NCBI GenBank assembly: GCA_002256115.1
Contig: NKIK01000001.1
Span: 1-64,000, forward strand
Reading direction: 5' to 3'
DNA length: 64,000 nucleotides
Source: Burkholderiales bacterium PBB3
Lineage (GTDB): Bacteria; Pseudomonadota; Gammaproteobacteria; Burkholderiales; Burkholderiaceae_C
The stretch's first letter is position 1, and each line of letters begins with the position of its first letter. Under the pieces are notes generated by a model, which was not told the DNA's origin, ran no database searches, and saw only the letters and a list, made by a program, of their open reading frames with translations. Below are positions 40,161-49,594 of the stretch, piece by piece. A program made the position numbers and the translations under genes.

Positions 40161-40198
40161 GGGAAAGACCGTAGCGTAGCGAAGCTCTGTCCCCAACT
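40161..40198 (+). repeat. Short repeat GGGAAAGACC...AGCTCTGTCCCCAACT, copy 2
   Basis: GGGAAAGACCGTAGCGTAGC then GAAGCTCTGTCCCCAACT, the same blocks as at 7178-7224. It ends 21 bases before the purA ATG. Confidence 0.7.
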
Positions 40199-40204
40199 AA
40201 TTAG

Positions 40205-41596
<1,392 letters not shown>

Positions 41597-41610
41597 GCCA
41601 TAGAATTTGT

Positions 41611-41668
41611 GTCAAATTGGGCTGCAAGGCGCATGGAATGTGCGGGAGCAGCTATTAAAGTAGGAGCA
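41611..41668 (-). repeat. Dispersed repeat, copy E
   Basis: On the minus strand the centre reads TAATAGCTGCTCCCGCACAT followed by TCCATGCGCC, with a tail ending TTTGAC as in copy J. The head of this copy runs into TAGGAGCA on the + strand, which is placed to act as ribosome binding site for the next gene (ATG 41674). Confidence 0.8.
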
Positions 41669-41673
41669 ATTCC

Positions 41674-42198
41674 ATGTTGACAGAAGACGGTAAACACCTC
41701 TACGTAAGCTACGACGAATACCACAACCTGATTGAAAAGCTGGCCATCAAGGTGCACCAGTCGGGTTGGGAGTTCGACACGATTCTGTGTCTGGCGCGCG
41801 GAGGCCTGCGCCCCGGCGACATTTTGTCGCGCGTGTTTGATAAGCCCCTGGCCATCATGTCCACCAGCTCCTACCGCGCCGAGGCTGGCACCTTGCAGGG
41901 CAACCTGGATATTGCCCGTTACATCACCACGCCAAAGGGTGAAATCGCCGGGCGCGTGCTGTTGGTCGATGATCTGGCGGATTCCGGCCATACGCTGAAC
42001 GCAGTGATCAACTTGCTGAAAAACAGCTACGAGCCCATCACCGAGTTGCGCAGCGCGGTGATCTGGACCAAGGCCGTGTCGGTATTCACACCCGACTACA
42101 CGGTGGAGTTTTTGCCCACCAATCCGTGGATTCACCAGCCCTTTGAGAGCTACGACGCCATGAGCCCCGCACAGCTGATCCAGAAGTGGAGCATTTAG
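41674..42198 (+). CDS. Phosphoribosyltransferase (xanthine/hypoxanthine type)
   Basis: The 174-residue type I phosphoribosyltransferase carries the PRPP-binding VLLVDDLADSGHTL loop (about 95-108) and a LARGGLRPGDILS segment that recurs in the Gpt/XPRT-like group. It should salvage a purine base to its nucleotide, which fits its place after purA; which base is not clear from sequence. Its ribosome binding site (AGGAGC) seems to come from repeat copy E. metC follows seven bases later. Confidence 0.88.
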   Translation: MLTEDGKHLYVSYDEYHNLIEKLAIKVHQSGWEFDTILCLARGGLRPGDILSRVFDKPLAIMSTSSYRAEAGTLQGNLDIARYITTPKGEIAGRVLLVDDLADSGHTLNAVINLLKNSYEPITELRSAVIWTKAVSVFTPDYTVEFLPTNPWIHQPFESYDAMSPAQLIQKWSI

Positions 42199-42205
42199 GT
42201 CTCAG

Positions 42206-43414
42206 ATGGCGCAAAAGATCACCGGTCTGATTCACCACCCTTACGTGCCTCCGGCCGGTTTTGAAGCTCCGCAGCCCGGCGTCTTCAAGGCATCTACGGT
42301 TTTCTTTCCTACGGTGGCGGCGATGCGCAGCCGAGAATGGAAAGACAAGTCGGCCTATACCTATGGCCTGCACGGTACACCCACTACCTACGCGCTTGAA
42401 GAGCGTTTGTGCACGCTAGAGGGCGGCCTGCAATGCCTGTTGGCTCCCAGTGGTCTGGCGGCTGTAGCGCTGGCCTCGTTGGCGATGCTTAAAACGGGCG
42501 ATGAAGTCCTGATCCCCGACAACGCCTACAGCCCGAACAAGACACTGGCTGAGGGTGAACTGAAAGCCTGGGGCATCAGCCACCGTTACTACGATCCTCT
42601 TAACCCCGCGGATCTGGAAAGCAAATTCAGCGCAAAAACCCGCCTGGTGTGGGTGGAGGCGGCCGGCTCAGTCACGTTGGAATTCCCCGATCTGCCCGCG
42701 CTGGTGCGCCTGTGCAAGCAGCGCGGCGTGCCAGTGGTGTTGGATAACACCTGGGGTGCCGGCCTGGCCTTCGCCCCATTTGATTTGCTGCCCGACAGCG
42801 AGCCTGGTCTGGGCGTCGATATCTCAGTCCACGCGCTGACCAAATACCCCAGTGGCGGAGGCGACGTGTTGATGGGCAGCGTCATTACCCGTGACCCTGG
42901 TTTGCATTTGCGCATCAAGCTCTGCCATATGCGCCTGGGCCTGGGCGTGGGCGCCAATGATGCGGAAGCGGTGCTGCGCTCCTTACCTAGTATGGCCCTG
43001 CGCTACAACGCGCATGATGCCGCTACACGTACGCTGGCGGCATGGTGCCAGGGCCGCTCTGAGGTTGTGCAGGTGCTGCACCCGGCCTTGCCAGATTCCC
43101 CCGGTCACGCCCATTGGCAGGCGTTGTGTAAACCCGAGCCGGGTGGAGCTGCTGGTATCTTCAGCATCATCCTGGCACCGCACTACAGCCAGGCGCAGAC
43201 CGATGCGTTTTGCGATGCGCTGCGTTTGTTCAAGTTAGGCTATAGCTGGGGCGGCCCCACCAGCCTGGTGGTGCCCTATGAGTTGGCAAGTATGCGCAGC
43301 GGCGGCTGGCCCGCACATTTGAAGCCCGGCACGCTGGTGCGCTTCTCAGTGGGCCTGGAGCATGTGGCCGATTTGCAAGCCGACCTGGCACAGGCGCTGA
43401 CTGCACTGGCCTGA
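42206..43414 (+). CDS. metC: Cystathionine beta-lyase
   Basis: This PLP enzyme of the Cys/Met metabolism family converts cystathionine to homocysteine, pyruvate and ammonia. The 402-residue protein has the Tyr-containing YTYGLHGTPTTYALE start, the VVLDNTWGAG segment and the PLP Lys in SVHALTKYPSGGGDVLMGS (Lys near 215). The pattern is closer to MetC than to cystathionine gamma-synthase, but assignment among these lyases by eye is not certain. Confidence 0.88.
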   Translation: MAQKITGLIHHPYVPPAGFEAPQPGVFKASTVFFPTVAAMRSREWKDKSAYTYGLHGTPTTYALEERLCTLEGGLQCLLAPSGLAAVALASLAMLKTGDEVLIPDNAYSPNKTLAEGELKAWGISHRYYDPLNPADLESKFSAKTRLVWVEAAGSVTLEFPDLPALVRLCKQRGVPVVLDNTWGAGLAFAPFDLLPDSEPGLGVDISVHALTKYPSGGGDVLMGSVITRDPGLHLRIKLCHMRLGLGVGANDAEAVLRSLPSMALRYNAHDAATRTLAAWCQGRSEVVQVLHPALPDSPGHAHWQALCKPEPGGAAGIFSIILAPHYSQAQTDAFCDALRLFKLGYSWGGPTSLVVPYELASMRSGGWPAHLKPGTLVRFSVGLEHVADLQADLAQALTALA

Positions 43415-43486
43415 CCTGTAAGGCTCGCGGTGTGGTCGGTGTTTTCCTGCATAGGCAAAGCTGTCGTGCGGCGTTAGTCTTGCGCC

Positions 43487-44311
43487 ATGCGCGCTGAGCT
43501 ACCCACCAACCCTGAATCCCCCGATCCCGCCGCCCCCTATATTCCGCCGCCGTCCAGCGCGCCACGCAAAACGATTCTGGAAGTCGGTCCCAGCAGCCTG
43601 CTGCGTTGGCTGCGATTGGCAGTCGGCGATATGCGAGCGCACCCCGGCATCAGCAGCTTCTACGGCGTGGCTTTCTGGACCATGGCGTTGGTTCTGGGGG
43701 CCGTGTTCAAGTCCAATCCTGAATACACGATGTCAATCGCTTCGGGCTGCCTGCTGTTGGGCCCGTTTTTGGCGATGGGTTTGTACGAAGTGAGTCGCCG
43801 CCGGGAATTGGGTCTTGCGCCCGACCTGGCCAGCTCCATCACCTGCTGGGACACGCATATTCCCAGCATGGGCATGCTGGTCTTGGTCCTGATCGTGCTG
43901 GAGCTGCTGTGGGGCAGGGCGTCTCTGGTGGTGTTTGCGGTGTTCTTCAATACCGGCATGCCATCTACCACCGGGGTGATCCAGGCGGTGTTCAATCCCG
44001 ACAACTGGGAGTTCTTGATCGCCTACGCGGTGATTGGCGGTGCCTTTGCTGCGCTGGTCTTTTCTATCGCTGTGGTGTCTATTCCGATGATTCTGGACCG
44101 AGACACCGACGCCGTGTTTGCCGCCATCACCAGCCTGGAAGTGGTTTTTCATAATACCGGTACCATGGTTTGCTGGGGCATCGTCATCACCGGTCTGGTG
44201 CTGTTGGCCCTGCTGACTCCGTGGGCCGTGGGGCTGTTGCTGGTGGGGCCGCTGCTGGGCCATGCCAGTTGGCATGCTTATCGCGGCTTGGTGCAGTGGC
44301 CTGCCGACTAA
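43487..44311 (+). CDS. DUF2189 family integral membrane protein
   Basis: The 274-residue protein has a Pro-rich cytoplasmic N terminus and about six membrane helices, with the GVAFWTMALVLGAVF and LLLGPFLAMGLYEVSRRRELG motifs of DUF2189 (related to cytochrome c oxidase subunit I-like small proteins). Its function is unknown. It stands alone on the + strand after metC. Confidence 0.8.
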   Translation: MRAELPTNPESPDPAAPYIPPPSSAPRKTILEVGPSSLLRWLRLAVGDMRAHPGISSFYGVAFWTMALVLGAVFKSNPEYTMSIASGCLLLGPFLAMGLYEVSRRRELGLAPDLASSITCWDTHIPSMGMLVLVLIVLELLWGRASLVVFAVFFNTGMPSTTGVIQAVFNPDNWEFLIAYAVIGGAFAALVFSIAVVSIPMILDRDTDAVFAAITSLEVVFHNTGTMVCWGIVITGLVLLALLTPWAVGLLLVGPLLGHASWHAYRGLVQWPAD

Positions 44312-44352
44312 AGCCGTGGTGTTACAGTGTGGGCAATTAACGAAAGCACACC

Positions 44353-44532
44353 TTGGCAACACCCAATTACGGTTACGAAAAGCGTCAAAAAGAGCTCGCC
44401 AAGAAGCGAAAAAAAGAAGACAAGCTCAAAGACAAGAATGAGCGCAAGTTGCACGGTCCTGGGGATGACGCACCATCTGACGACAATCCGGCTGACCCTT
44501 CCCAGCCGTCGGCCCCCAAAGAATCAGCTTGA
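44353..44532 (+). CDS. Small lysine-rich hypothetical protein (59 aa)
   Basis: A 59-codon frame from TTG reads M-A-T-P-N-Y-G-Y-E-K-R-Q-K-E-L-A-K-K-R-K and continues charged, then an acidic/Pro/Ser C terminus ending PSAPKESA. The NYGYEKRQKELAKK motif recurs, to my recollection, in many uncharacterised Burkholderiales proteins of this size. The overlapping 71-codon frame at 44327 lacks such a pattern. It meets selU, convergent, two bases past its stop. Function unknown; the charge suggests nucleic-acid contact. Confidence 0.7.
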   Translation: MATPNYGYEKRQKELAKKRKKEDKLKDKNERKLHGPGDDAPSDDNPADPSQPSAPKESA

Positions 44533-44533
44533 A

Positions 44534-45589
44534 TTAGTGTGACAGGAGCGACTGCGCCGCTGCGCGCAGAGATGCTTCCGAGCGGTCGGTCACTTCCAGC
44601 TGGACGGCCTGACCATACTGCCCAAAATTGCGTTGAATCGATTGCAGGTAGCCCGGATCGTAGTGTTTGCTCAATAGCTCAGACACCACCGGGCGCATAT
44701 CACCTTGCATGATCAGCGCCTTCCAGTTCTCCACCACCACTTTGCCCCGCATTTCTACCAAGGCCTCCAGCCGCTGGCAGAAGAACGCGGTGTTTTGTAC
44801 AAAGAAGTCGTAATCCTCCAGCAGCAGCGCAATGCGCTCGTCTGTGGGCAGGTTGAGGTTGATGCACGGGCTTGTGCGTATACGCTCCACCAAGCTGGTG
44901 GGAATCGCCACGTTGCCCACCTTTTTGCTTTCGCTTTCCACAAACACGGGTTGGCTGGCGTCAAAGCGGCGCAGCGTGTCCCATATCAGTGTGTCAAAGC
45001 GCTTTTGGGTAGGTTGGGCCACGCCGGGGATAGCGCCCAGTACCGAGCTGCGGTGGTTGGCCAGCCCCTCTAGGTCCAGCACCTGAGCGCCTTGTGCAAT
45101 CAGTGCGTGCAACAGGCGGGTTTTGCCCGAACCCGTCGGGCCGCACACTACCCGAAAATTCAGCCGGGCTGCTTGCGCTGGAATATCCGCCACCACGGCG
45201 GCCCGAAAGGCTTTGTAGCCGCCTTCAATCAGCGTCGTCTTGAAGCCAATCTGGTCCAGGATGATGGACAGTGAGCCACTGCGCTTACCTCCGCGCCAAC
45301 AGTAGGCCAGGGGCTTCCAGTCTTTGGGTTTGTCTATGACGTCGCGGTCAATGTGGGCGGCAATATTGCGCGCCGCCATGGCTGCGCCGCGCTTTTTGGC
45401 TTCGAACTGGTTGATCTGCTTGTACATGGTGCCCACCACGATGCGCTCTGCGTTGGTCAGCGTGGGCCAGTTCACCGCACCGGGCAGGCGGTCTTCGTCG
45501 TGCTCGGCCTCGGTGCGGGCGTCGATGATGGTGTCGAACTCCTGCAGGCGGGTCAGCAAATCAGCGGCGCTGATCAGGGTCAGGCTCAT
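44534..45589 (-). CDS. selU: tRNA 2-selenouridine synthase
   Basis: SelU (MnmH) exchanges sulfur for selenium at the wobble 2-thiouridine of some tRNAs, through a geranylated intermediate. The 351-residue protein has an N-terminal rhodanese domain with active-site Cys in AYCWRGGKRSGSL (about 88-100) and a C-terminal P-loop domain starting CGPTGSGKTRLLHAL (about 150). ATG at 45589 overlaps the esterase stop by four bases. Selenophosphate synthetase (SelD) is needed but not in the window. Confidence 0.92.
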   Translation of the reverse strand: MSLTLISAADLLTRLQEFDTIIDARTEAEHDEDRLPGAVNWPTLTNAERIVVGTMYKQINQFEAKKRGAAMAARNIAAHIDRDVIDKPKDWKPLAYCWRGGKRSGSLSIILDQIGFKTTLIEGGYKAFRAAVVADIPAQAARLNFRVVCGPTGSGKTRLLHALIAQGAQVLDLEGLANHRSSVLGAIPGVAQPTQKRFDTLIWDTLRRFDASQPVFVESESKKVGNVAIPTSLVERIRTSPCINLNLPTDERIALLLEDYDFFVQNTAFFCQRLEALVEMRGKVVVENWKALIMQGDMRPVVSELLSKHYDPGYLQSIQRNFGQYGQAVQLEVTDRSEASLRAAAQSLLSH

Positions 45590-46263
45590 GGGATAAGTTT
45601 GCTCAGAGCGGGCCACACATTGGCCAGCATGGCGGGGTGGGCTTGTTCGGTAGGGTGAATGCGGTCGGCCTGAAACAGGCGCAGCGCATCCGGCCCGTCG
45701 GCAACCCCAGCCAGTAAGAAGGGCACGAGCGCGGCCTTATTGGCTTTGGCGGTGTTGGCAAAGGTTTCAGCGAATTTTTTGCCGTAATCCTGACCGTAAT
45801 TGGGGGGCACTTGCATGCCCAGTAGCAGCACCTTGGCACCTGCGGCCTGGGCGGCACGGGTCATGGTTTGCAGGTTGTCTTCCGTCATGCTCAGGGGCAG
45901 GCCGCGCAGCGCGTCGTTACCGCCCAGTTCAATCACCACCACGCTGGGCTTGTGCAGGCTCAGCAGCGCGGGCAAGCGCGAGCGCCCACCCGATGTGGTG
46001 TCACCGCTGATGCTGGCGTTGATGACTTTGACTGCCTTTTTTTCTTTAGCCAGGCGTTGTTCCAACAAGGCCACCCAGCCGGTGCCGCGCTTGAGGCCAT
46101 ACTCTGCGCTGAGCGAATCGCCAACTACCAATAGGGTGGGCGGGGCTTTGGTGGTTGAGGGGGAGATTGTGGCTGGGGTTTGGGCCCCGGCGCTGGATAG
46201 CCCTGCCAAGACTGCCGTAATGCCAAGCGCGATAAAGTGTCGTCGTATCAAAAAGGTCCCCAT
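45586..46263 (-). CDS. tesA: Periplasmic arylesterase/lysophospholipase (TesA-type GDSL hydrolase)
   Basis: The 225-residue SGNH hydrolase has a signal peptide (about 1-26), then GDSL in VVGDSLSAEYG (near 45), the Gly/Asn oxyanion blocks ISGDTTSGG and GGNDALRG, and the catalytic Asp/His in DRIHPTEQAH (near 205). E. coli TesA is a thioesterase/protease I/lysophospholipase L1. Its ATG and that of the ABC ATPase overlap within CATG at 46261-46264. The pairing tesA-ybbA in opposite directions is conserved. Confidence 0.92.
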   Translation of the reverse strand: MGTFLIRRHFIALGITAVLAGLSSAGAQTPATISPSTTKAPPTLLVVGDSLSAEYGLKRGTGWVALLEQRLAKEKKAVKVINASISGDTTSGGRSRLPALLSLHKPSVVVIELGGNDALRGLPLSMTEDNLQTMTRAAQAAGAKVLLLGMQVPPNYGQDYGKKFAETFANTAKANKAALVPFLLAGVADGPDALRLFQADRIHPTEQAHPAMLANVWPALSKLIP

Positions 46264-46951
46264 GACGGATTTAATTATTTCGGTAGAGCATGTGTGCAAG
46301 TCGGTGACCGACTCCACAGGCACATTGCAAATTTTGCGTGACATTGATTTTGCGCTAAAAGCCAAAGAGACCGCCGCCATTGTGGGCGCTTCGGGTTCGG
46401 GCAAAAGCACCTTGTTGTCCATTGTGGCGGGCTTGGATACCCCCACCAGCGGCACGGTGCGGCTGGCGGGTCAAGATCTGTTTGCGATTGATGAAGACGA
46501 CCGCGCTGCGCTGCGGGCGAAAAAGGTGGGGTTTGTGTTTCAGAGCTTTCAGCTCTTGGGCAACCTGACCGCACTAGAAAACGTGATGTTGCCGCTGGAA
46601 CTGGCGGATCGCAAAGACGCGCGTGCTGCCGCGACCGAGATGCTGGGCCGGGTAGGCCTGTCGCAGCGGCTCCATGCTTACCCCAAGGTGCTCAGCGGGG
46701 GCGAGCAGCAGCGCGTGGCGCTGGCCCGGGCCTTTGTGGTGCGCCCGGCGGTGCTGCTGGCCGATGAGCCTACGGGCAGCTTGGACTTTGCCACTGGCGA
46801 AAAGATCATGGAGCTGATGTTTGACTTGAACCGGGAGCAGTGCACGACCCTGGTTTTGGTGACGCACGACAAATCCATTGCCGCCCGCTGCGACCGGCGC
46901 ATCACGATTGAAGCTGGCCGCATGTTGGAGGAGGTGGACGCTACCAGCTAG
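46262..46951 (+). CDS. ybbA: ABC transporter ATP-binding protein (YbbA/LolD type)
   Basis: The 229-residue ATPase has Walker A GASGSGKST (about 42-50), the FVFQSFQLLGNLTALENVMLP Q-loop (given here from residue 88), signature LSGGEQQRVALARA and Walker B VLLADEPTGSLD. It is a MacB/LolD-like ATPase and would need a permease such as YbbP, which is missing: the next genes are convergent membrane proteins of another type. The permease must be elsewhere or this copy is solitary. Confidence 0.9.
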   Translation: MTDLIISVEHVCKSVTDSTGTLQILRDIDFALKAKETAAIVGASGSGKSTLLSIVAGLDTPTSGTVRLAGQDLFAIDEDDRAALRAKKVGFVFQSFQLLGNLTALENVMLPLELADRKDARAAATEMLGRVGLSQRLHAYPKVLSGGEQQRVALARAFVVRPAVLLADEPTGSLDFATGEKIMELMFDLNREQCTTLVLVTHDKSIAARCDRRITIEAGRMLEEVDATS

Positions 46952-47348
46952 CGCCCATGTGCGACTGACGCACGACGCGGTTTTGCCACCAGATAAAAAG
47001 TGGCGCGCCAACGATTTCCAGCACGGTGAAGCCGACAAAGGGCAGCAGCGGCAAGCCCACCATCGCTACCGACAACAGGCGGCCCAAACCTCCTAGCGCA
47101 ATCATCAGCCAGGCGGCACGAAACAGCGCCGTTTGCTGATCGATGCGCGGCACTAGCCACCACACACTCAGGCCCAAGCCCAGCCACACACCGCCAAAGA
47201 AACGCATATTGCTGTCCAGCGTGGCATCTTGCGGCAGATGCAGCGCCGCGTACAGCGGGTCGCTCAAGCCCATCAGGCCCACTACACCGGTGATGACGGG
47301 TACAGCGCCCAGCAGGGCGGTGGCGATTTGCAAGGCGCGCTTGCTCAT
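46941..47348 (-). CDS. DUF4345-like membrane protein
   Basis: The 135-residue protein shows four hydrophobic segments (ATALLGAVPVITGVVGLMGL; FFGGVWLGLGLSVWWLV; AAWLMIALGGLGRLLSVAMV; and PFVGFTVLEIVGAPLFIWWQ), the layout of DUF4345. Function unknown. It overlaps the upstream membrane gene by four bases (ATGA) and the ABC ATPase end by 11 bases, convergent. The pair probably answers to the TetR gene beyond them. Confidence 0.75.
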   Translation of the reverse strand: MSKRALQIATALLGAVPVITGVVGLMGLSDPLYAALHLPQDATLDSNMRFFGGVWLGLGLSVWWLVPRIDQQTALFRAAWLMIALGGLGRLLSVAMVGLPLLPFVGFTVLEIVGAPLFIWWQNRVVRQSHMGASW

Positions 47349-47773
47349 ACGCCCACCGGCATCCAAATGGCGACCAAGCCCGCGGCAAACAGGGCGCAGG
47401 TGAGCACGATGCCTCGCCGCGGAATACTGAACCAGTAGCGCCGCGCCAAGGCCCAGTAGACCAGCAGCGTTCCCAGCCCCAGGCCTTGCAAAAACCAGGA
47501 GGCCTGCAGCAGCGGCCACTGCCAGCCCGCCAGATAGCCAAACACCAAGGCAAATAACATCGCACCCAGACTGTGGCTGGCGTTGAAGCCCAGCGTCGCT
47601 TTCCAGACCGTGGTTTCGCGCGTCAGCACCGGATGGCTGTGCTGCATCGCCAGCAGGGTGGCGGCATCGCGCGGGTGCAGCTTGTTGCCATAAAAGGTGT
47701 AGAGCATGTGGATACTCCCCAGCACGCCGATGACGGTGGCGCTGGCAAGGAAGAGCAAGGCGGCGGGGTGCAT
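47345..47773 (-). CDS. Conserved membrane protein (four-helix, LIC_13387-like)
   Basis: The 142-residue protein has four hydrophobic segments; the first (about 4-23) is followed by a His/Arg-containing loop with KATLGFNASHSLGAMLFALV. The family is without known function. ATG at 47773 is preferred; an in-frame codon 30 bases upstream (47803) lies inside the putative operator. It is the first gene of a two-gene unit divergent from a TetR regulator. Confidence 0.72.
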   Translation of the reverse strand: MHPAALLFLASATVIGVLGSIHMLYTFYGNKLHPRDAATLLAMQHSHPVLTRETTVWKATLGFNASHSLGAMLFALVFGYLAGWQWPLLQASWFLQGLGLGTLLVYWALARRYWFSIPRRGIVLTCALFAAGLVAIWMPVGV

Positions 47774-47803
47774 GGTGGTGTCCTTTTGCGTTTTGAAGAC
47801 CAT

Positions 47804-47860
47804 ATCTTTACAGGCGAAAGATGTGTGAATATTGCATGCTTATCTTTCGCGTGTCAAGAT
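47804..47860. promoter_or_regulatory. Two 19-bp operator-like palindromes between the membrane operon and tetR
   Basis: Site 1 (47804-47822) is ATCTTT-ACAGGCG-AAAGAT and site 2 (47842-47860) is ATCTTT-CGCGTGT-CAAGAT: same half-sites and same 7-base spacing, centres 38 bp apart. In addition GCGAAAGAT (47814-47822) pairs with ATCTTTCGC (47842-47850). This is the format of a TetR-family operator in a divergent intergenic region. Confidence 0.7.
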
Positions 47861-47866
47861 AGATGT

Positions 47867-48538
47867 ATGGAAGTCAAGAAAACACCTATTAAAAAAGCAA
47901 AGCCCGCCGTTCAGTCCACGGTCAAATCTGCCGCAAAGGCCACTGCCAAACGCGTGCCCAAGATTGCCCCCAAGCCCTACCACCACGGCAACCTGCGTGA
48001 GTCCTTGTTGGCAGCAGCCGACGCCGTGTTGGCCGAGCGCGGTGCCCAGGGCATCACCCTGCGCGATGTGGCCAAGGCTGCGGGCGTGTCGCATGCCGCG
48101 CCATACCACCACTTTGCCAGCCTGAACGAGCTGCTGGCGGTGGTGGCGGAGCGGGCTTTCACCACGCTGGGCGATGCGCTGGAGCAGGTGTCTGCCGAGC
48201 CCGATACCGGCGAGCGACTGCTCAAAATCAACGGCACCTACGTGGCCTGCGCCCGCGCCCAGCCGGCGCAGTTTCGGCTGATGTTTGGCCCGCTACTGAC
48301 ACACAAGGCGGAGCACCCCGCGCTCAAGGCGGCAGCCGAACGCGCCTTTGGCTGTGTGCTGGCCGCCGCCTGCGCACATGACCCGAAAAACGGCCCGGTA
48401 TTGGCCTTAACTGGCTGGAGCCTGGCCCATGGCCTGAGCAATCTACTGATTGATGGCGCGCTAGAGGATTTGCCAGTGAAAGTGGAAAACCCCGAAGCAC
48501 TTGCGCGGCAATTGGCGCTGCGGGCTTTGGGTTTGTAG
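47867..48538 (+). CDS. TetR family transcriptional regulator
   Basis: The 223-residue protein has a Lys/Ala-rich N-terminal extension (1-38), then the TetR helix-turn-helix (GITLRDVAKAAGVSHAAPYHHF, residues about 66-87, in two helices) and a TetR_C WHG-type ligand domain with RAQPAQFRLMFGPLL. ATG at 47867 lies seven bases after operator site 2. Likely target: the divergent pair of membrane genes. The ligand is not predictable. Confidence 0.9.
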   Translation: MEVKKTPIKKAKPAVQSTVKSAAKATAKRVPKIAPKPYHHGNLRESLLAAADAVLAERGAQGITLRDVAKAAGVSHAAPYHHFASLNELLAVVAERAFTTLGDALEQVSAEPDTGERLLKINGTYVACARAQPAQFRLMFGPLLTHKAEHPALKAAAERAFGCVLAAACAHDPKNGPVLALTGWSLAHGLSNLLIDGALEDLPVKVENPEALARQLALRALGL

Positions 48539-48546
48539 CGTGATAT

Positions 48547-48603
48547 TGCTATCTATTTAGGAGCTGCTCCCGCACTATCCACGGTCTGGACGGGTTAAAT
48601 GGC
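48547..48603 (+). repeat. Dispersed repeat, copy F
   Basis: TGCTATCTATTTAGGAGCTG followed by CTCCCGCACTATCCACGGTCTGG and a tail ending AAATGGC. It begins eight bases after the tetR stop, in the + direction. Confidence 0.85.
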
Positions 48604-48697
48604 GTAAATTCGGCCAGATAAGCGATGGCCAGCCGGGTCGGCGTGCGGACGGACCTGTGGAAAGAGCACGGAGGCCGATTCCCCTGATAATCCCGGC

Positions 48698-49471
48698 ATG
48701 TCTTCACCTAAAGTTCTATTCGGCTTTCACGCCCTGGGCGTGCGCCTTAAAACCGCCCCCAACTCCATCATCGAGCTCTACTTTGAGCCTACCCGGCGCG
48801 ACGCGCGCATGCGCCAGTTTCTGGACAAAGCCAAGGAGGCTGGCATCAAGATGGTGGAATCGGATGGCGAGCGCCTGTCCAAAATGTGCGGCAGCCACGG
48901 CCACCAAGGCATTGCTGCTCGGGTGCAAGCCATTGCGCAAGTGCATTCGCTGGACGAGCTGCTGGAAAACCTGGAAGCCGCCAACGAAGACCTGCCGCCG
49001 GAACAGCGCATTCAGCCCTTGATTTTGGTGCTGGACGGCGTGACCGATCCGCACAACCTGGGCGCCTGCCTGCGCGTGGCGGATGGCGCGGGCGTGCACG
49101 CGGTGATTGCCCCCAAGGACCACGCGGCGGGCATCAACGCCACAGTGGCCAAAGTGGCCAGTGGTGCGGCCGAGACCGTGCCGTATTTCATGGTGACCAA
49201 TCTGGCGCGCACTTTGAACGAACTCAAGGAACGCGATATCTGGATCATTGGCACCAGTGATCAAGCCACCCAGACCCTGTACCAGGCTGACCTGAAGGGT
49301 CCTGTGGCCCTGGTGCTGGGTGCCGAAGGCGACGGCATGCGCCAGCTCACCGCCAAAACCTGCGATGCGCTGGTCAGCATTCCGATGCGCGGCGCGGTGG
49401 AGAGCTTGAACGTATCCGTGGCCAGTGGCGTGTGCCTGTATGAGGCCGTACGCCAGCGCACGGCGATGTAA
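48698..49471 (+). CDS. rlmB: 23S rRNA (guanosine-2'-O)-methyltransferase RlmB
   Basis: RlmB methylates the 2'-O of G2251 in 23S rRNA. The 257-residue SpoU-class SPOUT enzyme has an N-terminal substrate-binding domain (VLFGFHALGVRLK) and the three knot motifs: DPHNLGACLRVADGAGVHAV, LVLGAEGDGMRQL and SIPMRGAVESLNVSVASGV. The usual neighbour rnr is not adjacent. Confidence 0.93.
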   Translation: MSSPKVLFGFHALGVRLKTAPNSIIELYFEPTRRDARMRQFLDKAKEAGIKMVESDGERLSKMCGSHGHQGIAARVQAIAQVHSLDELLENLEAANEDLPPEQRIQPLILVLDGVTDPHNLGACLRVADGAGVHAVIAPKDHAAGINATVAKVASGAAETVPYFMVTNLARTLNELKERDIWIIGTSDQATQTLYQADLKGPVALVLGAEGDGMRQLTAKTCDALVSIPMRGAVESLNVSVASGVCLYEAVRQRTAM

Positions 49472-49496
49472 TTTTGCCCCAGAACAAAGAAGTAAC

Positions 49497-49525
49497 TTGC
49501 TATTAGATTAGTAGCTGGTTGCGCA
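49497..49525 (+). repeat. Dispersed repeat, copy G (core only)
   Basis: TTGCTATTAGATTAGTAGCT followed by GGTTGCGCA: the head of the family without the tail, 26 bases after the rlmB stop. Like copy A it ends soon after the GCGCA/GCGGCA part. Confidence 0.55.
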
Positions 49526-49594
49526 CGTTTTACCTGGTCCACAGCCTGTTTTGACACTAGAACCAGTCGTAGACAACTACTTTCGGAGATGAGC

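Noticed and set aside
44327..44542. 71-codon ORF before selU
   Set aside because: Overlaps the 59-codon gene in another frame whose protein looks far more natural.
45800..46261. N-terminal extension of the ABC ATPase frame
   Set aside because: The frame is open for 154 codons upstream only because it is antisense to the esterase gene; similarity to ABC ATPases begins after ATG 46262.
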